A DNA stretch of 64,000 nucleotides from Chitinophaga niabensis (GCF_900129465.1 NZ_FSRA01000001.1:4156482-4220481); one strand, 5' to 3'; positions 33,392 through 42,443 are shown, counted from the first letter of the stretch. Notes: generated by a model from the sequence alone, not told the origin. Program-made: numbers and translations.

Positions 33392-33745
33392 ATGATCAAA
33401 CGAATTTCACTGTTAACTGCTGCAATCATTTTTAGCTTTGCTTTTAGCATGAAGGCAACTTCGGGCGTCAAAATTCCCGAACCCGCACCAGCTTTGCATG
33501 CGCCCGCTTTTGTATGGAATTTCATATATGCCTTCGGTAATGGGCCCGTGCCGGGCTTAAGCTGGTCAGGTAACTACCTGTATATTTCCTCCGGTAACTA
33601 TACGGTGTATTCCGCGAACGGATATGGATTCCTTACACCATCCACACCGGTTTATTGTAATGCCGTAGATAATGCAAATACCTATGTGCAGGTTGCTGTG
33701 ACCGGCGGCGGCCCGGTTTCTTATTATGATTTCCAGGATTTTTAA
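33392..33745 (+). CDS. Small secreted protein of unknown function
   Basis: 117 residues. I do not recognise the family. MIKRISLLTAAIIFSFAFS is a signal peptide, possibly cleaved after MKA; the mature part is about 95 residues rich in Gly, Tyr, Asn, Pro and Ser, with aromatic alternation (NYLYISSGNYTVYSANGYG) that suggests a beta structure, one cysteine and the ending PVSYYDFQDF. No lipobox. It has its own upstream control signals (direct repeats at 33283-33313 and a leader hairpin, TAGAGAGTT at 33351 with AACCCTCTA at 33371). It stands alone between recJ and the convergent esterase genes. It could be a surface or matrix peptide, but nothing proves it. Confidence 0.7.
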   Translation: MIKRISLLTAAIIFSFAFSMKATSGVKIPEPAPALHAPAFVWNFIYAFGNGPVPGLSWSGNYLYISSGNYTVYSANGYGFLTPSTPVYCNAVDNANTYVQVAVTGGGPVSYYDFQDF

Positions 33746-33769
33746 CAAAAGAGCTCCCCTATCGGCGGG

Positions 33770-34477
33770 TTACTTCTTTTGCCTGCTCAGCCAGTTGAAC
33801 AAAGCAGGATCTCTGTAAACGTTGGTCCAGGCATCATGCCCACCGGTAGGGCTTTCTTTGTAATATATCTGCGTACTGCCGCAGGCTTTAATGGCCTGCA
33901 CTATCTTTCTTGTTTCACTTACTTTGATGGTTGGATCATCGGTATTATGAAAAGTATAGATAGGCAGCTCTTTCATGCCGCAAGGGTTCATACGTGAAAG
34001 CCCGTAACCCGCAATAGGAACAATAGCTGCAAAACGCTCTGGATGGGCAGATGCCCAGATCCAGGTACCATACCCTCCCATACTTAAACCTGTCAGGTAA
34101 ATACGGTTGGTATCGATCCGCAAGGAACGTTTTACATCTTCGTATAATGAATCCAGGCTGGGCAATTCCCAGGTAGGCGCAGTCAGTTTACATTGCGGTA
34201 CGATCAGGATAAAAGGAAGATCATGCTTAAGTATCTCCGGCACACCTGTAATAGTGGCCCTGCTCAGATCATCACCCCGCTCCCCTTTTCCATGAAGGAA
34301 AAAGAGTACAGGCCAACGCTGTATACTGCGGCGGCGGTATTTATCCGGTAAGTAAACCAGGTATTTTTTGATGGAAGCACCAGGGTGGGAGATCGTTCTT
34401 TCAGAAAAATCCTGTGCCCGGCCTGAAAAAGAAAAGATAATCGTGAATAGAATGGTATAGGTAGCGTATCGGATCAT
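33770..34477 (-). CDS. Secreted alpha/beta-hydrolase, carboxylesterase/prolyl-oligopeptidase-like
   Basis: 235 residues with a signal peptide (MIRYATYTILFTIIFSFSGRA). Alpha/beta-hydrolase with the oxyanion loop LFFLHGKGERGDD, nucleophile S132 in GLSMGGYG, an Asp in FHNTDDPTIKVSE and a His in TGGHDAW, i.e. a full Ser-Asp-His triad. Such short secreted esterases of the PHB-depolymerase/feruloyl-esterase type release acyl groups from polysaccharides or act on small esters. It begins on the base after the stop of an upstream paralogue (34478-35293), so they are one transcript and a tandem duplication. Substrate unknown. Confidence 0.85.
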   Translation of the reverse strand: MIRYATYTILFTIIFSFSGRAQDFSERTISHPGASIKKYLVYLPDKYRRRSIQRWPVLFFLHGKGERGDDLSRATITGVPEILKHDLPFILIVPQCKLTAPTWELPSLDSLYEDVKRSLRIDTNRIYLTGLSMGGYGTWIWASAHPERFAAIVPIAGYGLSRMNPCGMKELPIYTFHNTDDPTIKVSETRKIVQAIKACGSTQIYYKESPTGGHDAWTNVYRDPALFNWLSRQKK

Positions 34478-35293
34478 TTACTTCTTTTGCTCACTTAACC
34501 AGGCAAACAAAGCCGGGTCTTTATATGCTTTAGTCCAGGAATCGTGGCCACCGGTTGGGTTTTCTGTATACTTTACAAGGGTGGATCCGCATTTCTTTAA
34601 TGCATCCACCATGTCCCGCGAATTGGAAACATTTACAGTGCCATCATCCGCATTATGGAATACCCAAATAGGCTTGTTCTTTAATACACAGGCATTGGAC
34701 GGAGTACCGGCACCACAGATAGGTATAATGGCAGCAAATTTATCCGGACTTCCCTGCGCCCATGTCCATGCACCATATCCGCCCATGCTAAGACCGGTAA
34801 GATAGATACGGGAAGGGTCCACGTTGTATTGTTTCAGTACATCTGCATATAAAGCATCGAGATTGGCATTGTTCCACCAATCATTACCTGCTTCTTCTTT
34901 GCATTGCGGAGATATCAGTATGTAAGGAAAATCTTTATCCTTAGCTGCAATGGCAGCAAGGCCCGCATTTTTCACCTTATTGAGGTCTGTCCCTCTTTCT
35001 CCCATACCATGCAGGAAAATGATCACCGGCCACTTTACCGTATTTTTCTTCTCATTATAGGAATCAGGAATTTGAAGCACGTAGTCTGTGATCCCTTTAG
35101 GATTATTCACTTTCTTAAAACTAACACCAAGTGTCTGTGGAGTAAAGTTGTCTATTACTACCGGCGGAGGATTTTCCGTGCCGCCACCACCCGGTACTTC
35201 AGGTACGGGATTTGACTTTTTGGAACAAGCCACCATTATCATTAGGGCAAAGCTGATTGCCACCATGTCACTAAATCTTGTGTTAGAATTCAT
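34478..35293 (-). CDS. Alpha/beta-hydrolase lipoprotein, paralogue of the next gene
   Basis: 271 residues. The N-terminus has a hydrophobic stretch ending in a lipobox (IMVACSKK), then a flexible Pro/Gly linker (PEVPGGGGTENPPP), so it is probably anchored in the outer membrane. The catalytic part follows FLHGMGERGTDLN, with S169 in GLSMGGYG, an Asp in FHNADDGTVNVSN and a His in TGGHDSWTKAYKDPALF. It matches the downstream gene closely along the whole domain. The difference in targeting (lipoprotein here, soluble secreted there) suggests the two copies act on the same kind of ester at different places. Confidence 0.85.
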   Translation of the reverse strand: MNSNTRFSDMVAISFALMIMVACSKKSNPVPEVPGGGGTENPPPVVIDNFTPQTLGVSFKKVNNPKGITDYVLQIPDSYNEKKNTVKWPVIIFLHGMGERGTDLNKVKNAGLAAIAAKDKDFPYILISPQCKEEAGNDWWNNANLDALYADVLKQYNVDPSRIYLTGLSMGGYGAWTWAQGSPDKFAAIIPICGAGTPSNACVLKNKPIWVFHNADDGTVNVSNSRDMVDALKKCGSTLVKYTENPTGGHDSWTKAYKDPALFAWLSEQKK

Positions 35294-35354
35294 ATGGTCT
35301 GTAAAAATAATGGTTTTTCAGCATTAGAATCTGCAATGATTATACCAAAAGAAA

Positions 35355-35385
35355 AAGCTGGCAGCGCGAAAACCGCTGCCAGCTT
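35355..35385 (-). terminator. Intrinsic terminator of htpG
   Basis: Perfect 12-bp stem AAGCTGGCAGCG / CGCTGCCAGCTT with a seven-base loop, followed on the minus strand by TTTCTTTT. It lies 50 bases after the htpG stop. Confidence 0.92.
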
Positions 35386-35434
35386 AGTAATTACTATAAT
35401 TCATCAGGAATTTATATATGAAATCCCCTCATGC

Positions 35435-37258
35435 CTATTCTTTTCCCATTAATTCAACACTGCGGTTCACAAATGCCGTCAGTTCTGCTCCCTGTAATAA
35501 GTTCTGGGAAAGCAAAGCCAGGTCAGCCAGGTTACGCACCAGCTTTTGTTGCTTTTCTGCATTTCCTTCTCCGAGGATATTCAGATAGATAGGGTGATTG
35601 GCATTCACCGTCATGGTGATCTCATCCGGCATACCTGCAAACATACTGGCGGAACCGCCCATCGCTGCCATATCTTTCATCCTGCGCATAAATTCAGAAC
35701 GGGTTACGATCACCGGTTGGTCCTGCGCACTTAATCCTTTCAATTCCACTTTAATATTAGGCTGCGGAATTTGTTGGCCGAACATCTCTTTTAGTTTGCC
35801 TTCCTGCTCTTCACTCAATACACTAATAGCCTTTGCTTCGTTATTGATCAGGTTGTCTGCAATATCTGCATCCACCCGGTTGAACTGAACATTCTCCCAC
35901 TTGGTTTCCATTTGGTTGATGAAACCGGCATCCACCATAGTATCCAGTTTCACTACTTTATATCCTTTAGCTTTTGCGGCCTGGATATAACTATCCTGTT
36001 GAACGGGATTCGTAGCATACAAGATCACCAGTTTACCTTCTGTGTTAGTTTGCAGCGCTCCTGTAGCTGTACGGTATTCCTCCAGCGTATAGAAAGTACT
36101 GTTATCCACATCTGCCATCACATGGAACTTGCTGGCTTTATCAGCAAATTTATCCTCCGTCATCATCCCATATTTCACGAACAGACCAATATGCTCCCAT
36201 TTTTCTTCAAAGGACTTACGGTCTGTGCGGAACATTTCATCCAGTTTATCCGCTACTTTTTTAGTGATGTGCGCATTGATCTTTTTCACATTGGGATCTC
36301 CCTGCAGATAACTCCTGCTCACATTCAGCGGAATATCCGGAGAATCTATCACACCATGCAACAGCATCAGGAATTCCGGAACAATGTTCTTCACTTCATC
36401 CGTCACATATACCTGGTTACTGTACAGGCTGATCTTATCTTTCTGTATTTCGTATGATTTGGTGATCTTGGGGAAGTACAGGATACCGGTAAGATTGAAA
36501 GGATAATCCACATTCAGGTGGATCCAGAACAATGGTGGTTCAGCAAAAGGATACAGTTCTTTATAGAAGTTCTGATAATCCTCTGCAGTTAATTCACTGG
36601 GCTTTTTCACCCATGCAGGTGAAGTATTATTGATCTGTGTATCCTGGAAGCGGATGGGAACAGGTAAGAAGCGGCAGAATTTTTCCAGGATGGTGCGGAT
36701 GCGGTTCTCATCCAGGAACTCTTCGCTTTCTTCATTGATATGCATCACAATGTCTGTGCCGCGCTCTTCTTTTACTGTTTCTTCCAGTTCATATTCCGGG
36801 CTGCCATCGCATTCCCAGCGAACGGCTTTTGTATCAGGGCGCCAGGATTTGGAATAGATCTCCACCTGGCTGCTCACCATAAAAGAAGAATAAAAACCAA
36901 GGCCGAAGTGCCCAATGATATTCGCTCCGTCTGTTTGTCCTTTATACTTGTTCACAAATTCTTCCGCACCGGAAAAAGCTACCTGGTTAATATATTTATC
37001 TACTTCTTCAGCCGTCATGCCCACACCACGGTCAGAAATAGTAATGGTCTTTTTTTCTTTGTCCAGCGATACAGTGATATCTGTATTTCCAATGTCGCCT
37101 TTAAACTCTCCAACGCTGGCCAGTGTTTTGAGTTTCTGCGTGGCATCCACGGCATTACTTACCAGCTCACGTAAAAAAATGTCGTGATCGGAATAAAGGA
37201 ACTTTTTGATAATGGGGAAGATGTTCTCTGTTTGTACACGTATAGCGCCTTTCTGCAT
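35435..37258 (-). CDS. htpG: Molecular chaperone HtpG (Hsp90)
   Basis: 607 residues, slightly shorter than E. coli HtpG (624). The GHKL ATPase domain has LRELVSNAVDATQKL with the ATP-binding Glu-x-x-Ser-Asn-Ala helix, ISDRGVGMT and GHFGLGFYSSFMV; the middle domain has PLFWIHLNVDYPFNLTGILY seen in parts and VSRSYLQGDPNVKKI (catalytic-loop Arg region); the C-terminal dimerisation domain closes the protein. It is a general ATP-dependent folding chaperone of the cytoplasm. It forms a single-gene unit with its own terminator. No Bacteroidota consensus promoter was found upstream, which would fit control by another sigma factor or heat-shock regulator, but this is only inferred. Confidence 0.95.
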   Translation of the reverse strand: MQKGAIRVQTENIFPIIKKFLYSDHDIFLRELVSNAVDATQKLKTLASVGEFKGDIGNTDITVSLDKEKKTITISDRGVGMTAEEVDKYINQVAFSGAEEFVNKYKGQTDGANIIGHFGLGFYSSFMVSSQVEIYSKSWRPDTKAVRWECDGSPEYELEETVKEERGTDIVMHINEESEEFLDENRIRTILEKFCRFLPVPIRFQDTQINNTSPAWVKKPSELTAEDYQNFYKELYPFAEPPLFWIHLNVDYPFNLTGILYFPKITKSYEIQKDKISLYSNQVYVTDEVKNIVPEFLMLLHGVIDSPDIPLNVSRSYLQGDPNVKKINAHITKKVADKLDEMFRTDRKSFEEKWEHIGLFVKYGMMTEDKFADKASKFHVMADVDNSTFYTLEEYRTATGALQTNTEGKLVILYATNPVQQDSYIQAAKAKGYKVVKLDTMVDAGFINQMETKWENVQFNRVDADIADNLINNEAKAISVLSEEQEGKLKEMFGQQIPQPNIKVELKGLSAQDQPVIVTRSEFMRRMKDMAAMGGSASMFAGMPDEITMTVNANHPIYLNILGEGNAEKQQKLVRNLADLALLSQNLLQGAELTAFVNRSVELMGKE

Positions 37259-37430
37259 AATTGATCAGTTTTTAACGGAGGTTGCTGGTCAAAGGCTGTG
37301 CCAGCGCATGCCTGGCTGACAAGATGACCGTCTGCCCTTAAGTTAACAAAAACTTCTTTTCTCGTATACCTGAACTGGTGTAAATTCGGGTAACCATATT
37401 TCAGAACCCCTTTCAAACCCAAAACCCTTT

Positions 37431-40400
37431 ATGAAAAGAGCTTTACTCCTGTCATGTTTACTGGTACCCTTCTTTGCCCTTGCGCAAACAAACCCGGTAC
37501 CACAATCAGTACCCTACTTGCAAACATTTTCTGCCATGCCCCACAATTCAACTGTTTTGCCGGACGGTTGGCTGGGCTGGGTACTGAGCGGATCCCCTTC
37601 CGGTAATTTTAATCTGTTGCCGGCAGCTTCGGATAAAACCCTGGCGGCTAACAGCACAGCTTCCACCACCGCAAACGGCGTTCACAATTATAACGGCAAA
37701 GCCGGTTTCCTCAATAGCGGCACGGTAGACAATTCCCTGGTGCTGAGTGTGAACACAACCGGTAGCACCAATGTGAGCGTAGGTTTTGAGGTAATGACCA
37801 TCCGCAACCCTTACGACAACAACAGTAATACCCGCATCAACGAAGTGGTATTGCAATACCGGGTAGGCACCAGCGGTAATTTCACCAATCTGCCATCCAC
37901 GGCCTATCAAAACAATACCTCCCTGCAAACCGGCTCCGGGATTACTACTCCGCAGAACCTCGTTTTCAAACAGGTATTGCTTCCGGCGGAATGCGAAAAC
38001 GCCCCTGTTGTACAATTGCGTTGGGTGAACCGCCAGATCAGCGGAGCCGGCTCCCGCCCTGGTTTTGCGATTGACAGCATTACTGTTGGCGGAGTGAGCG
38101 GAGACGTTACCCCTCCTGTGATCAGCAGTTTATCGCCTGCCGATGGAGCCACTGGCGTACAACCTGGCAGCAGCCTGGTGATCACTTATGATGAAAACAT
38201 CCGTAAGAATGCGGGTAATATAACTATTCACGGTACCACTGCACAGGTATTAGATATCAACAATCCGGCTATCCTTATTTCCGGTAACACACTCACTATC
38301 CCCGCCACCCTGCGTGGGAACCGTAATTACTATGTTACGCTGGACAGTAATGCTATCCAGGATTCCAACGGTAATGGCGCTGTCGGAATTTCAGACAGTA
38401 CCCAATGGGCTTTTGCCACCGGCAGCCAGTTGCTGGATTTCGAATTTACCGCCTGTACGAATAATCTCTCAGGCGGTTTCTCCCAATACAGTGTGACAGG
38501 AGCGCAAACCTGGGCCTGTACCACTTTTGGTCAAACCGGCAATGGTGTGCAGATCAATGGTTTTGCCAGCGGAGCAAGGGATAATGAGGACTGGCTGATC
38601 ACGCCCGTGCTGGACCTCAGTAGTTTCAATTTCCCGCTTTTATCTTTTGCCACAAGAAGTGCTTTTGCAGGACCTGCCCTGGAGTTAAAAATATCCACAG
38701 ATTACAGTGGCAGCGGGGATCCCCATCTCGCCAACTGGACGACCATCAATGGCCGTTTCCCTGAAACCGGCTCAGATGTATGGTCTGTTTCCCAGGGCAT
38801 CAACCTGGCAGCTTTCAAAGGCACGGATGTTTATATCGCCTGGGTATACACTTCCTCTCCCACTTTACAGGCCAGCCGCTGGACCCTGGATGATGTACAC
38901 ATCACCAATTCCGCCACGGCGCCCCCTCCTACTGTAACCACTTCTCCGGCACAACTGGATTTTGATTATATCAAAGCAGGCAGCCGCTCAGAGCCACAGC
39001 CCTTTACTTTCTGGGCCAACGATCTTACAGGGCCCTTACATGTGACAGCGCCTCCTAACTTTGAAATATCGCTGGATAAGGTACAATACTATCCCACGCT
39101 TACTTTTAATGACACAGATCCTCATACGGTTTGGGCAAGGTTTGCCCCTTCCGCGGCAGATCAGAATTTTACCGGCACCCTGAGCTTCTCTTCTGCGGCC
39201 CTTTCTGCCAGCAGGGTAAACCTTTCCGGTACTTCCCTCCGTACCCTCAAAGTAGTGAACTGGAATATGGAATGGTTCGGACACCTGGGTTTTGGCCCTA
39301 CAAACGAAGCACTGCAGCAGGCCAATGCCCTGAAAGTGATGCGCAGCGTGAATGCAGACATTTTTGCATTGGTAGAAGTGGTAGATACCATCCGTCTCAA
39401 AGCGATCGTGGATTCCCTGCCGGGATACAAATACCTGGTATCGGATTTCGGTTCCAGGGTGGATAGCCTTACCGCTCCATTATACGACAGTGCCCAGAAA
39501 CTGGCCTTTGTGTATAAAGACTCCCTGGTGAAAAGTATCCGCAGTTATGGTGTATTACGTAAAGGAGGAAGCCCAACTGCCTACTACAACTGGTCTTCCG
39601 GCAGGTTCCCTTACCTGATGGAAGCCAATGTGATCATGAATAACGATACTGCCCGGATCCATTTCATTGTGCTGCATGCCAAAGCCAATACAGGGAATAC
39701 AGCCGAAAAGATCGAAAGCTGGCATCGCCGGAAAGATGGTGCTAAAGAGCTGAAAGATTCCCTGGATGCGCAGTATCCTTATAAGAACATACTGGTGCTG
39801 GGGGATTTCAATGATGACTTCGACAGGACCATCACTGCTGAAATGGCGCCGGACACCACTACTTCCTATATAGATTTCAAACTGGATTCAGCCAATTACA
39901 CGCCGTTCACATATGAGCTCAGCCTGGCCAAACAACGTTCTACAGGCTCTTTCCCTGATATGATCGACCATGCGATGGGATCCAATGAAATGCAGCAGGC
40001 CTATGTGCCACAATCTGCAAAGGTCCTGCGTTCTGTGGAAAGCCTCATTCCGTCATACACCACCTTTACTTCAGACCATTTCCCTGTGATCAGCCGTTAT
40101 GATGTAAGGGTACTGGCACATCCTGTTGTGATCACCACTTTCACAGCCAGAGAGGATGATGGCGGCGTAAGATTAAGCTGGAACACTACCCGCGAGATCA
40201 ATAACGACAAATTCATTGTAGAACGTTCCCTGAACCAGCGGAACTATACACCCGTCGATACCGTCCCTGCCCTCAATATCCAGGGAGCAGCTTATCAAAG
40301 CTTCGATGGCGCTGTATTACCCGGATACTGGCATTACCGCCTGAAACAGATCAGTAAAGACAGTACTATTCAATATAGCCCTGTACAAAGCGTGCTGGTA

Positions 40401-40664
40401 TTGAGCAGGGAATCCTGGTTCAGGTTATTATGCCTTATCCTGGGCAGGCAGCTTTATATTTACATGGATGCCCCACAAGCCGGTCCAGCATCTATACAAT
40501 TAATTGATTTACAAGGAGTAATTCGCTATCAAAGTCAACTGAACTTCTCCAAAGGCATGAATCTGAGAAAAGTCGATGTGGGGAACATGCCGGCCGGCAT
40601 TTACCTTTTGAGGGTACAAAGCGGGAATAAGACAGAGGTGAAGAAGATATTTATTACTCGTTGA
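37431..40664 (+). CDS. Multidomain secreted protein with endonuclease/exonuclease/phosphatase domain and type IX sorting tail
   Basis: 1077 residues. Signal peptide MKRALLLSCLLVPFFALAQ; a beta-rich region to about 225; an SbsA-type Ig-like domain (about 226-333, SSLSPADGATGVQPGS); a choice-of-anchor or cleaved-adhesin domain (about 338-495, DNEDWLITPVLDLSSF); another Ig-like domain; then an EEP-fold domain (about 605-890) with its active-site residues kept: NWNMEW, the Glu of FALVEVV, HAKAN, LGDFNDD and SDHFPV. The last 80 residues are a type IX secretion sorting domain (NMPAGIYLLRVQSGNKTEVK). It is probably a cell-surface or released nuclease or phosphodiesterase. The gene stands alone and ends in the terminator at 40686. 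Confidence 0.88.
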   Translation: MKRALLLSCLLVPFFALAQTNPVPQSVPYLQTFSAMPHNSTVLPDGWLGWVLSGSPSGNFNLLPAASDKTLAANSTASTTANGVHNYNGKAGFLNSGTVDNSLVLSVNTTGSTNVSVGFEVMTIRNPYDNNSNTRINEVVLQYRVGTSGNFTNLPSTAYQNNTSLQTGSGITTPQNLVFKQVLLPAECENAPVVQLRWVNRQISGAGSRPGFAIDSITVGGVSGDVTPPVISSLSPADGATGVQPGSSLVITYDENIRKNAGNITIHGTTAQVLDINNPAILISGNTLTIPATLRGNRNYYVTLDSNAIQDSNGNGAVGISDSTQWAFATGSQLLDFEFTACTNNLSGGFSQYSVTGAQTWACTTFGQTGNGVQINGFASGARDNEDWLITPVLDLSSFNFPLLSFATRSAFAGPALELKISTDYSGSGDPHLANWTTINGRFPETGSDVWSVSQGINLAAFKGTDVYIAWVYTSSPTLQASRWTLDDVHITNSATAPPPTVTTSPAQLDFDYIKAGSRSEPQPFTFWANDLTGPLHVTAPPNFEISLDKVQYYPTLTFNDTDPHTVWARFAPSAADQNFTGTLSFSSAALSASRVNLSGTSLRTLKVVNWNMEWFGHLGFGPTNEALQQANALKVMRSVNADIFALVEVVDTIRLKAIVDSLPGYKYLVSDFGSRVDSLTAPLYDSAQKLAFVYKDSLVKSIRSYGVLRKGGSPTAYYNWSSGRFPYLMEANVIMNNDTARIHFIVLHAKANTGNTAEKIESWHRRKDGAKELKDSLDAQYPYKNILVLGDFNDDFDRTITAEMAPDTTTSYIDFKLDSANYTPFTYELSLAKQRSTGSFPDMIDHAMGSNEMQQAYVPQSAKVLRSVESLIPSYTTFTSDHFPVISRYDVRVLAHPVVITTFTAREDDGGVRLSWNTTREINNDKFIVERSLNQRNYTPVDTVPALNIQGAAYQSFDGAVLPGYWHYRLKQISKDSTIQYSPVQSVLVLSRESWFRLLCLILGRQLYIYMDAPQAGPASIQLIDLQGVIRYQSQLNFSKGMNLRKVDVGNMPAGIYLLRVQSGNKTEVKKIFITR

Positions 40665-40685
40665 TAATAAGCATATTAGAAAAAT

Positions 40686-40713
40686 AAACGGGGATACTGC
40701 GGTATCCCCGTTT
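40686..40713 (+). terminator. Terminator after the secreted EEP-domain gene
   Basis: Perfect 12-bp stem AAACGGGGATAC / GTATCCCCGTTT with a four-base loop, 21 bases after the stop at 40664. The T-tract is short (TTT followed by AAAATAA), so strength is uncertain. Confidence 0.8.
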
Positions 40714-40763
40714 AAAATAACGGAAATTCGCGCCAGTAAAGCGGAAGAATCAAAAATTACCCC

Positions 40764-40771
40764 TATCTTTG
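40764..40771 (+). promoter_or_regulatory. Promoter -7 element of the rpsF operon
   Basis: TATCTTTG is an exact TAnnTTTG match, 48 bases upstream of the rpsF ATG and just after the terminator of the preceding gene. The -33 element is not clear. An in-frame earlier start for rpsF at 40769 would lie inside this element, so the ATG at 40820 is the right start. Confidence 0.75.
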
Positions 40772-40819
40772 CACTCCAATTTTTATTTTTTATTTACAAT
40801 TAACAAACAAGGGAAAATT

Positions 40820-41173
40820 ATGTCAAACTACGAATTGATGGTGATCTTTACCCCTGTGCTCTCTGAAGAGGACTATAAAGCCGCTCAGAAGAAATTCGCT
40901 GACGTTATCAAGGATAACGGCGGTGCAATTGTGCACGAAAATCCCTGGGGTTTAAAATCACTGGCGTACCCAATCCAGAAGAAAACCACGGGCATGTTCC
41001 TGGTTCTGGAGTACACTGCGCCATCCGACCTCAATGAGAAGCTGAAGATTCAGCTGAATCGCGATGAAAATGTATTGCGTTACATGGTGAACAAACTGGA
41101 CAAACACGCTCAGGCGTACAATGCCCGGAAAAGAGGTAACCTGAATGCTGAACCTAAACCAGTAGAAGCTTAA
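40820..41173 (+). CDS. rpsF: 30S ribosomal protein S6
   Basis: 117 residues from the ATG at 40820 (N-terminus SNYELMVIFTPVLSEEDY). The pattern ALEY-like FLVLEYTAPSD and the final NKLDKHAQAYNARKR are typical for S6, which binds 16S rRNA as a pair with S18. The S18 and L9 genes follow directly, the common rpsF-rpsR-rplI operon without the priB or ssb gene seen in some bacteria. An A-rich GGGAAAATT leader precedes the start. Confidence 0.97.
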   Translation: MSNYELMVIFTPVLSEEDYKAAQKKFADVIKDNGGAIVHENPWGLKSLAYPIQKKTTGMFLVLEYTAPSDLNEKLKIQLNRDENVLRYMVNKLDKHAQAYNARKRGNLNAEPKPVEA

Positions 41174-41176
41174 GTT

Positions 41177-41443
41177 ATGGCAGTAAAACAAGAAATTAAG
41201 TACTTAACAGCCGTTAAGCAGGAGAAGCGCCAGAAGAAATACTGCCGCTTCAAAAAATTAGGTATCAAGTATGTAGATTACAAGGATGCCGAGTTCCTGA
41301 AAAAATTCCTGAACGATCAGGGCAAGATGCTGCCTCGCCGTATCAGTGGTAACTCACTGAAATTCCAGCGCAAGGTAGCTGAGGCTATCAAGAAAGCTCG
41401 TCAAATGGCTTTATTGCCTTATGTTACTGACCTTTTAAAGTAA
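41177..41443 (+). CDS. rpsR: 30S ribosomal protein S18
   Basis: 88 residues. [20 protein letters not shown] and [19 protein letters not shown] are the S18 signature (the KxLPRR(I/L)(T/S)G block binds rRNA). One cysteine is left in YCRF, so a zinc site is unlikely. It binds S6 in the small-subunit platform. Three bases separate it from rpsF. Confidence 0.97.
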   Translation: MAVKQEIKYLTAVKQEKRQKKYCRFKKLGIKYVDYKDAEFLKKFLNDQGKMLPRRISGNSLKFQRKVAEAIKKARQMALLPYVTDLLK

Positions 41444-41449
41444 GAAACA

Positions 41450-41896
41450 ATGCAAGTAATCTTAATACAAGACGTAGATAATCTGGGCCAGAAGAATGAA
41501 CTGGTGACCGTAAAGAACGGTTACGCCAGGAACTTCCTGATCCCTCAAAAGGTTGCCGTAGAAGCAAGCTCTTCCAACCTGAAGCAACTGAACGAACGCG
41601 TGAAAGTGCAAAAGGTAAAAGAAGAAAAAATGCTGGCTGAAATCGCGAAAGTGGTGGAAGTCCTCAAAGCTTCTCCTGTGAAGATCGGTGCTAAAACCGG
41701 TACTTCAGGCAAGATCTTCGGTAGTGTTACCGGCGTTCAGATCGCCCGTGCTATCAAAGAACAAAAAGGTTATGAGATCGACCGTCGTCGTATCCATATC
41801 CTTGGCGATGTAAAAGAACTGGGTTCTTACAAAGCACGCCTCGATTTCGGTAAAGGAAACGATACCGAACTGGAATTCGAAGTGGTAGCTGAGTAA
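41450..41896 (+). CDS. rplI: 50S ribosomal protein L9
   Basis: 148 residues. The N-terminal rRNA-binding domain begins MQVILIQDVDNLGQKNELVT and has the GYARNFLIPQKVAVEAS signature; a long connecting helix and the C-terminal domain with GSVTGVQIARAI follow. L9 reaches between ribosomes and helps reading-frame fidelity. Third gene of the operon, closed by the terminator at 41917-41952. Confidence 0.97.
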   Translation: MQVILIQDVDNLGQKNELVTVKNGYARNFLIPQKVAVEASSSNLKQLNERVKVQKVKEEKMLAEIAKVVEVLKASPVKIGAKTGTSGKIFGSVTGVQIARAIKEQKGYEIDRRRIHILGDVKELGSYKARLDFGKGNDTELEFEVVAE

Positions 41897-41916
41897 TCTC
41901 TCCCGCTGATATTTGT

Positions 41917-41952
41917 AAAAGGGCTGTTCATCAATGATGAACAGCCCTTTTT
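41917..41952 (+). terminator. Terminator of the rpsF-rpsR-rplI operon
   Basis: Long inverted repeat with arms AAAAGGGCTGTTCATCA and TGATGAACAGCCCTTTT meeting almost at the centre, followed by a T-tract. It begins 21 bases after the rplI stop. Confidence 0.93.
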
Positions 41953-42022
41953 AATGCAATTAGCGCAACAATTCCCCTAACTTATTTGTAATATCTGTCA
42001 ACCCAATACAATCCCCTTTATT

Positions 42023-42436
42023 ATGAAAAAGATTTTCGCAGCCCTGCTGCTCCTGTCAGTAACCGGTTCAGTAACCTTTGCACAAAATGTGCTGGACAAA
42101 GCAAAAAATACAGCCAAAGCCGCACAGGCTGCTGGCATAGATGTAAATGGCATAGCCAACTCAATCCTGGGGAAATTGTCGCCGGCACTATCCCTTTCAG
42201 AAACGCAAAAGCCAAGCGTACTAACCGCCGTAACCGGATTCCTGAAAGATAAATCAGGCATTCTCGGTTTGGCGAATACGGACAAAGCGGCTTATGCCTC
42301 TAAATTCGCTGGTCTGCAAGGTGGATTATTTAAAAAATTGAAGACAGTGCTTACGGTGGCACAATACACCAAGTTCCTGGGGTTAAAACCTAAAACGAAC
42401 GATGCAACGAATGCATTATCCCAGCTGTTCTTCTAA
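42023..42436 (+). CDS. Small secreted helical protein of unknown function
   Basis: 137 residues with a clear signal peptide (MKKIFAALLLLSVTGSVTFA, cut before QNVLDK). The mature part, about 117 residues, is rich in Ala, Lys and Leu and likely all helix: NVLDKAKNTAKAAQAAG, then LSPALSLSETQKPSVLTAV, then LTVAQYTKFLGLKP. The SETQ...FLKDK and LTVAQYTKFL pieces resemble the small Bacteroidota proteins whose helices carry L-T-x-x-Q-x-x-K-F repeats, but I cannot name a function. It is alone, after the ribosomal operon and converging on the permease gene. Confidence 0.75.
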   Translation: MKKIFAALLLLSVTGSVTFAQNVLDKAKNTAKAAQAAGIDVNGIANSILGKLSPALSLSETQKPSVLTAVTGFLKDKSGILGLANTDKAAYASKFAGLQGGLFKKLKTVLTVAQYTKFLGLKPKTNDATNALSQLFF

Positions 42437-42443
42437 AAGAACT

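Noticed and set aside
40769-40819. Seventeen-residue extension of S6
   Set aside because: It starts inside the promoter element at 40764-40771; the ATG at 40820 is the standard S6 start.
42023-42436. Small secreted protein as a named DUF
   Set aside because: The similarity to known small helical exported proteins is too vague to give a family name.
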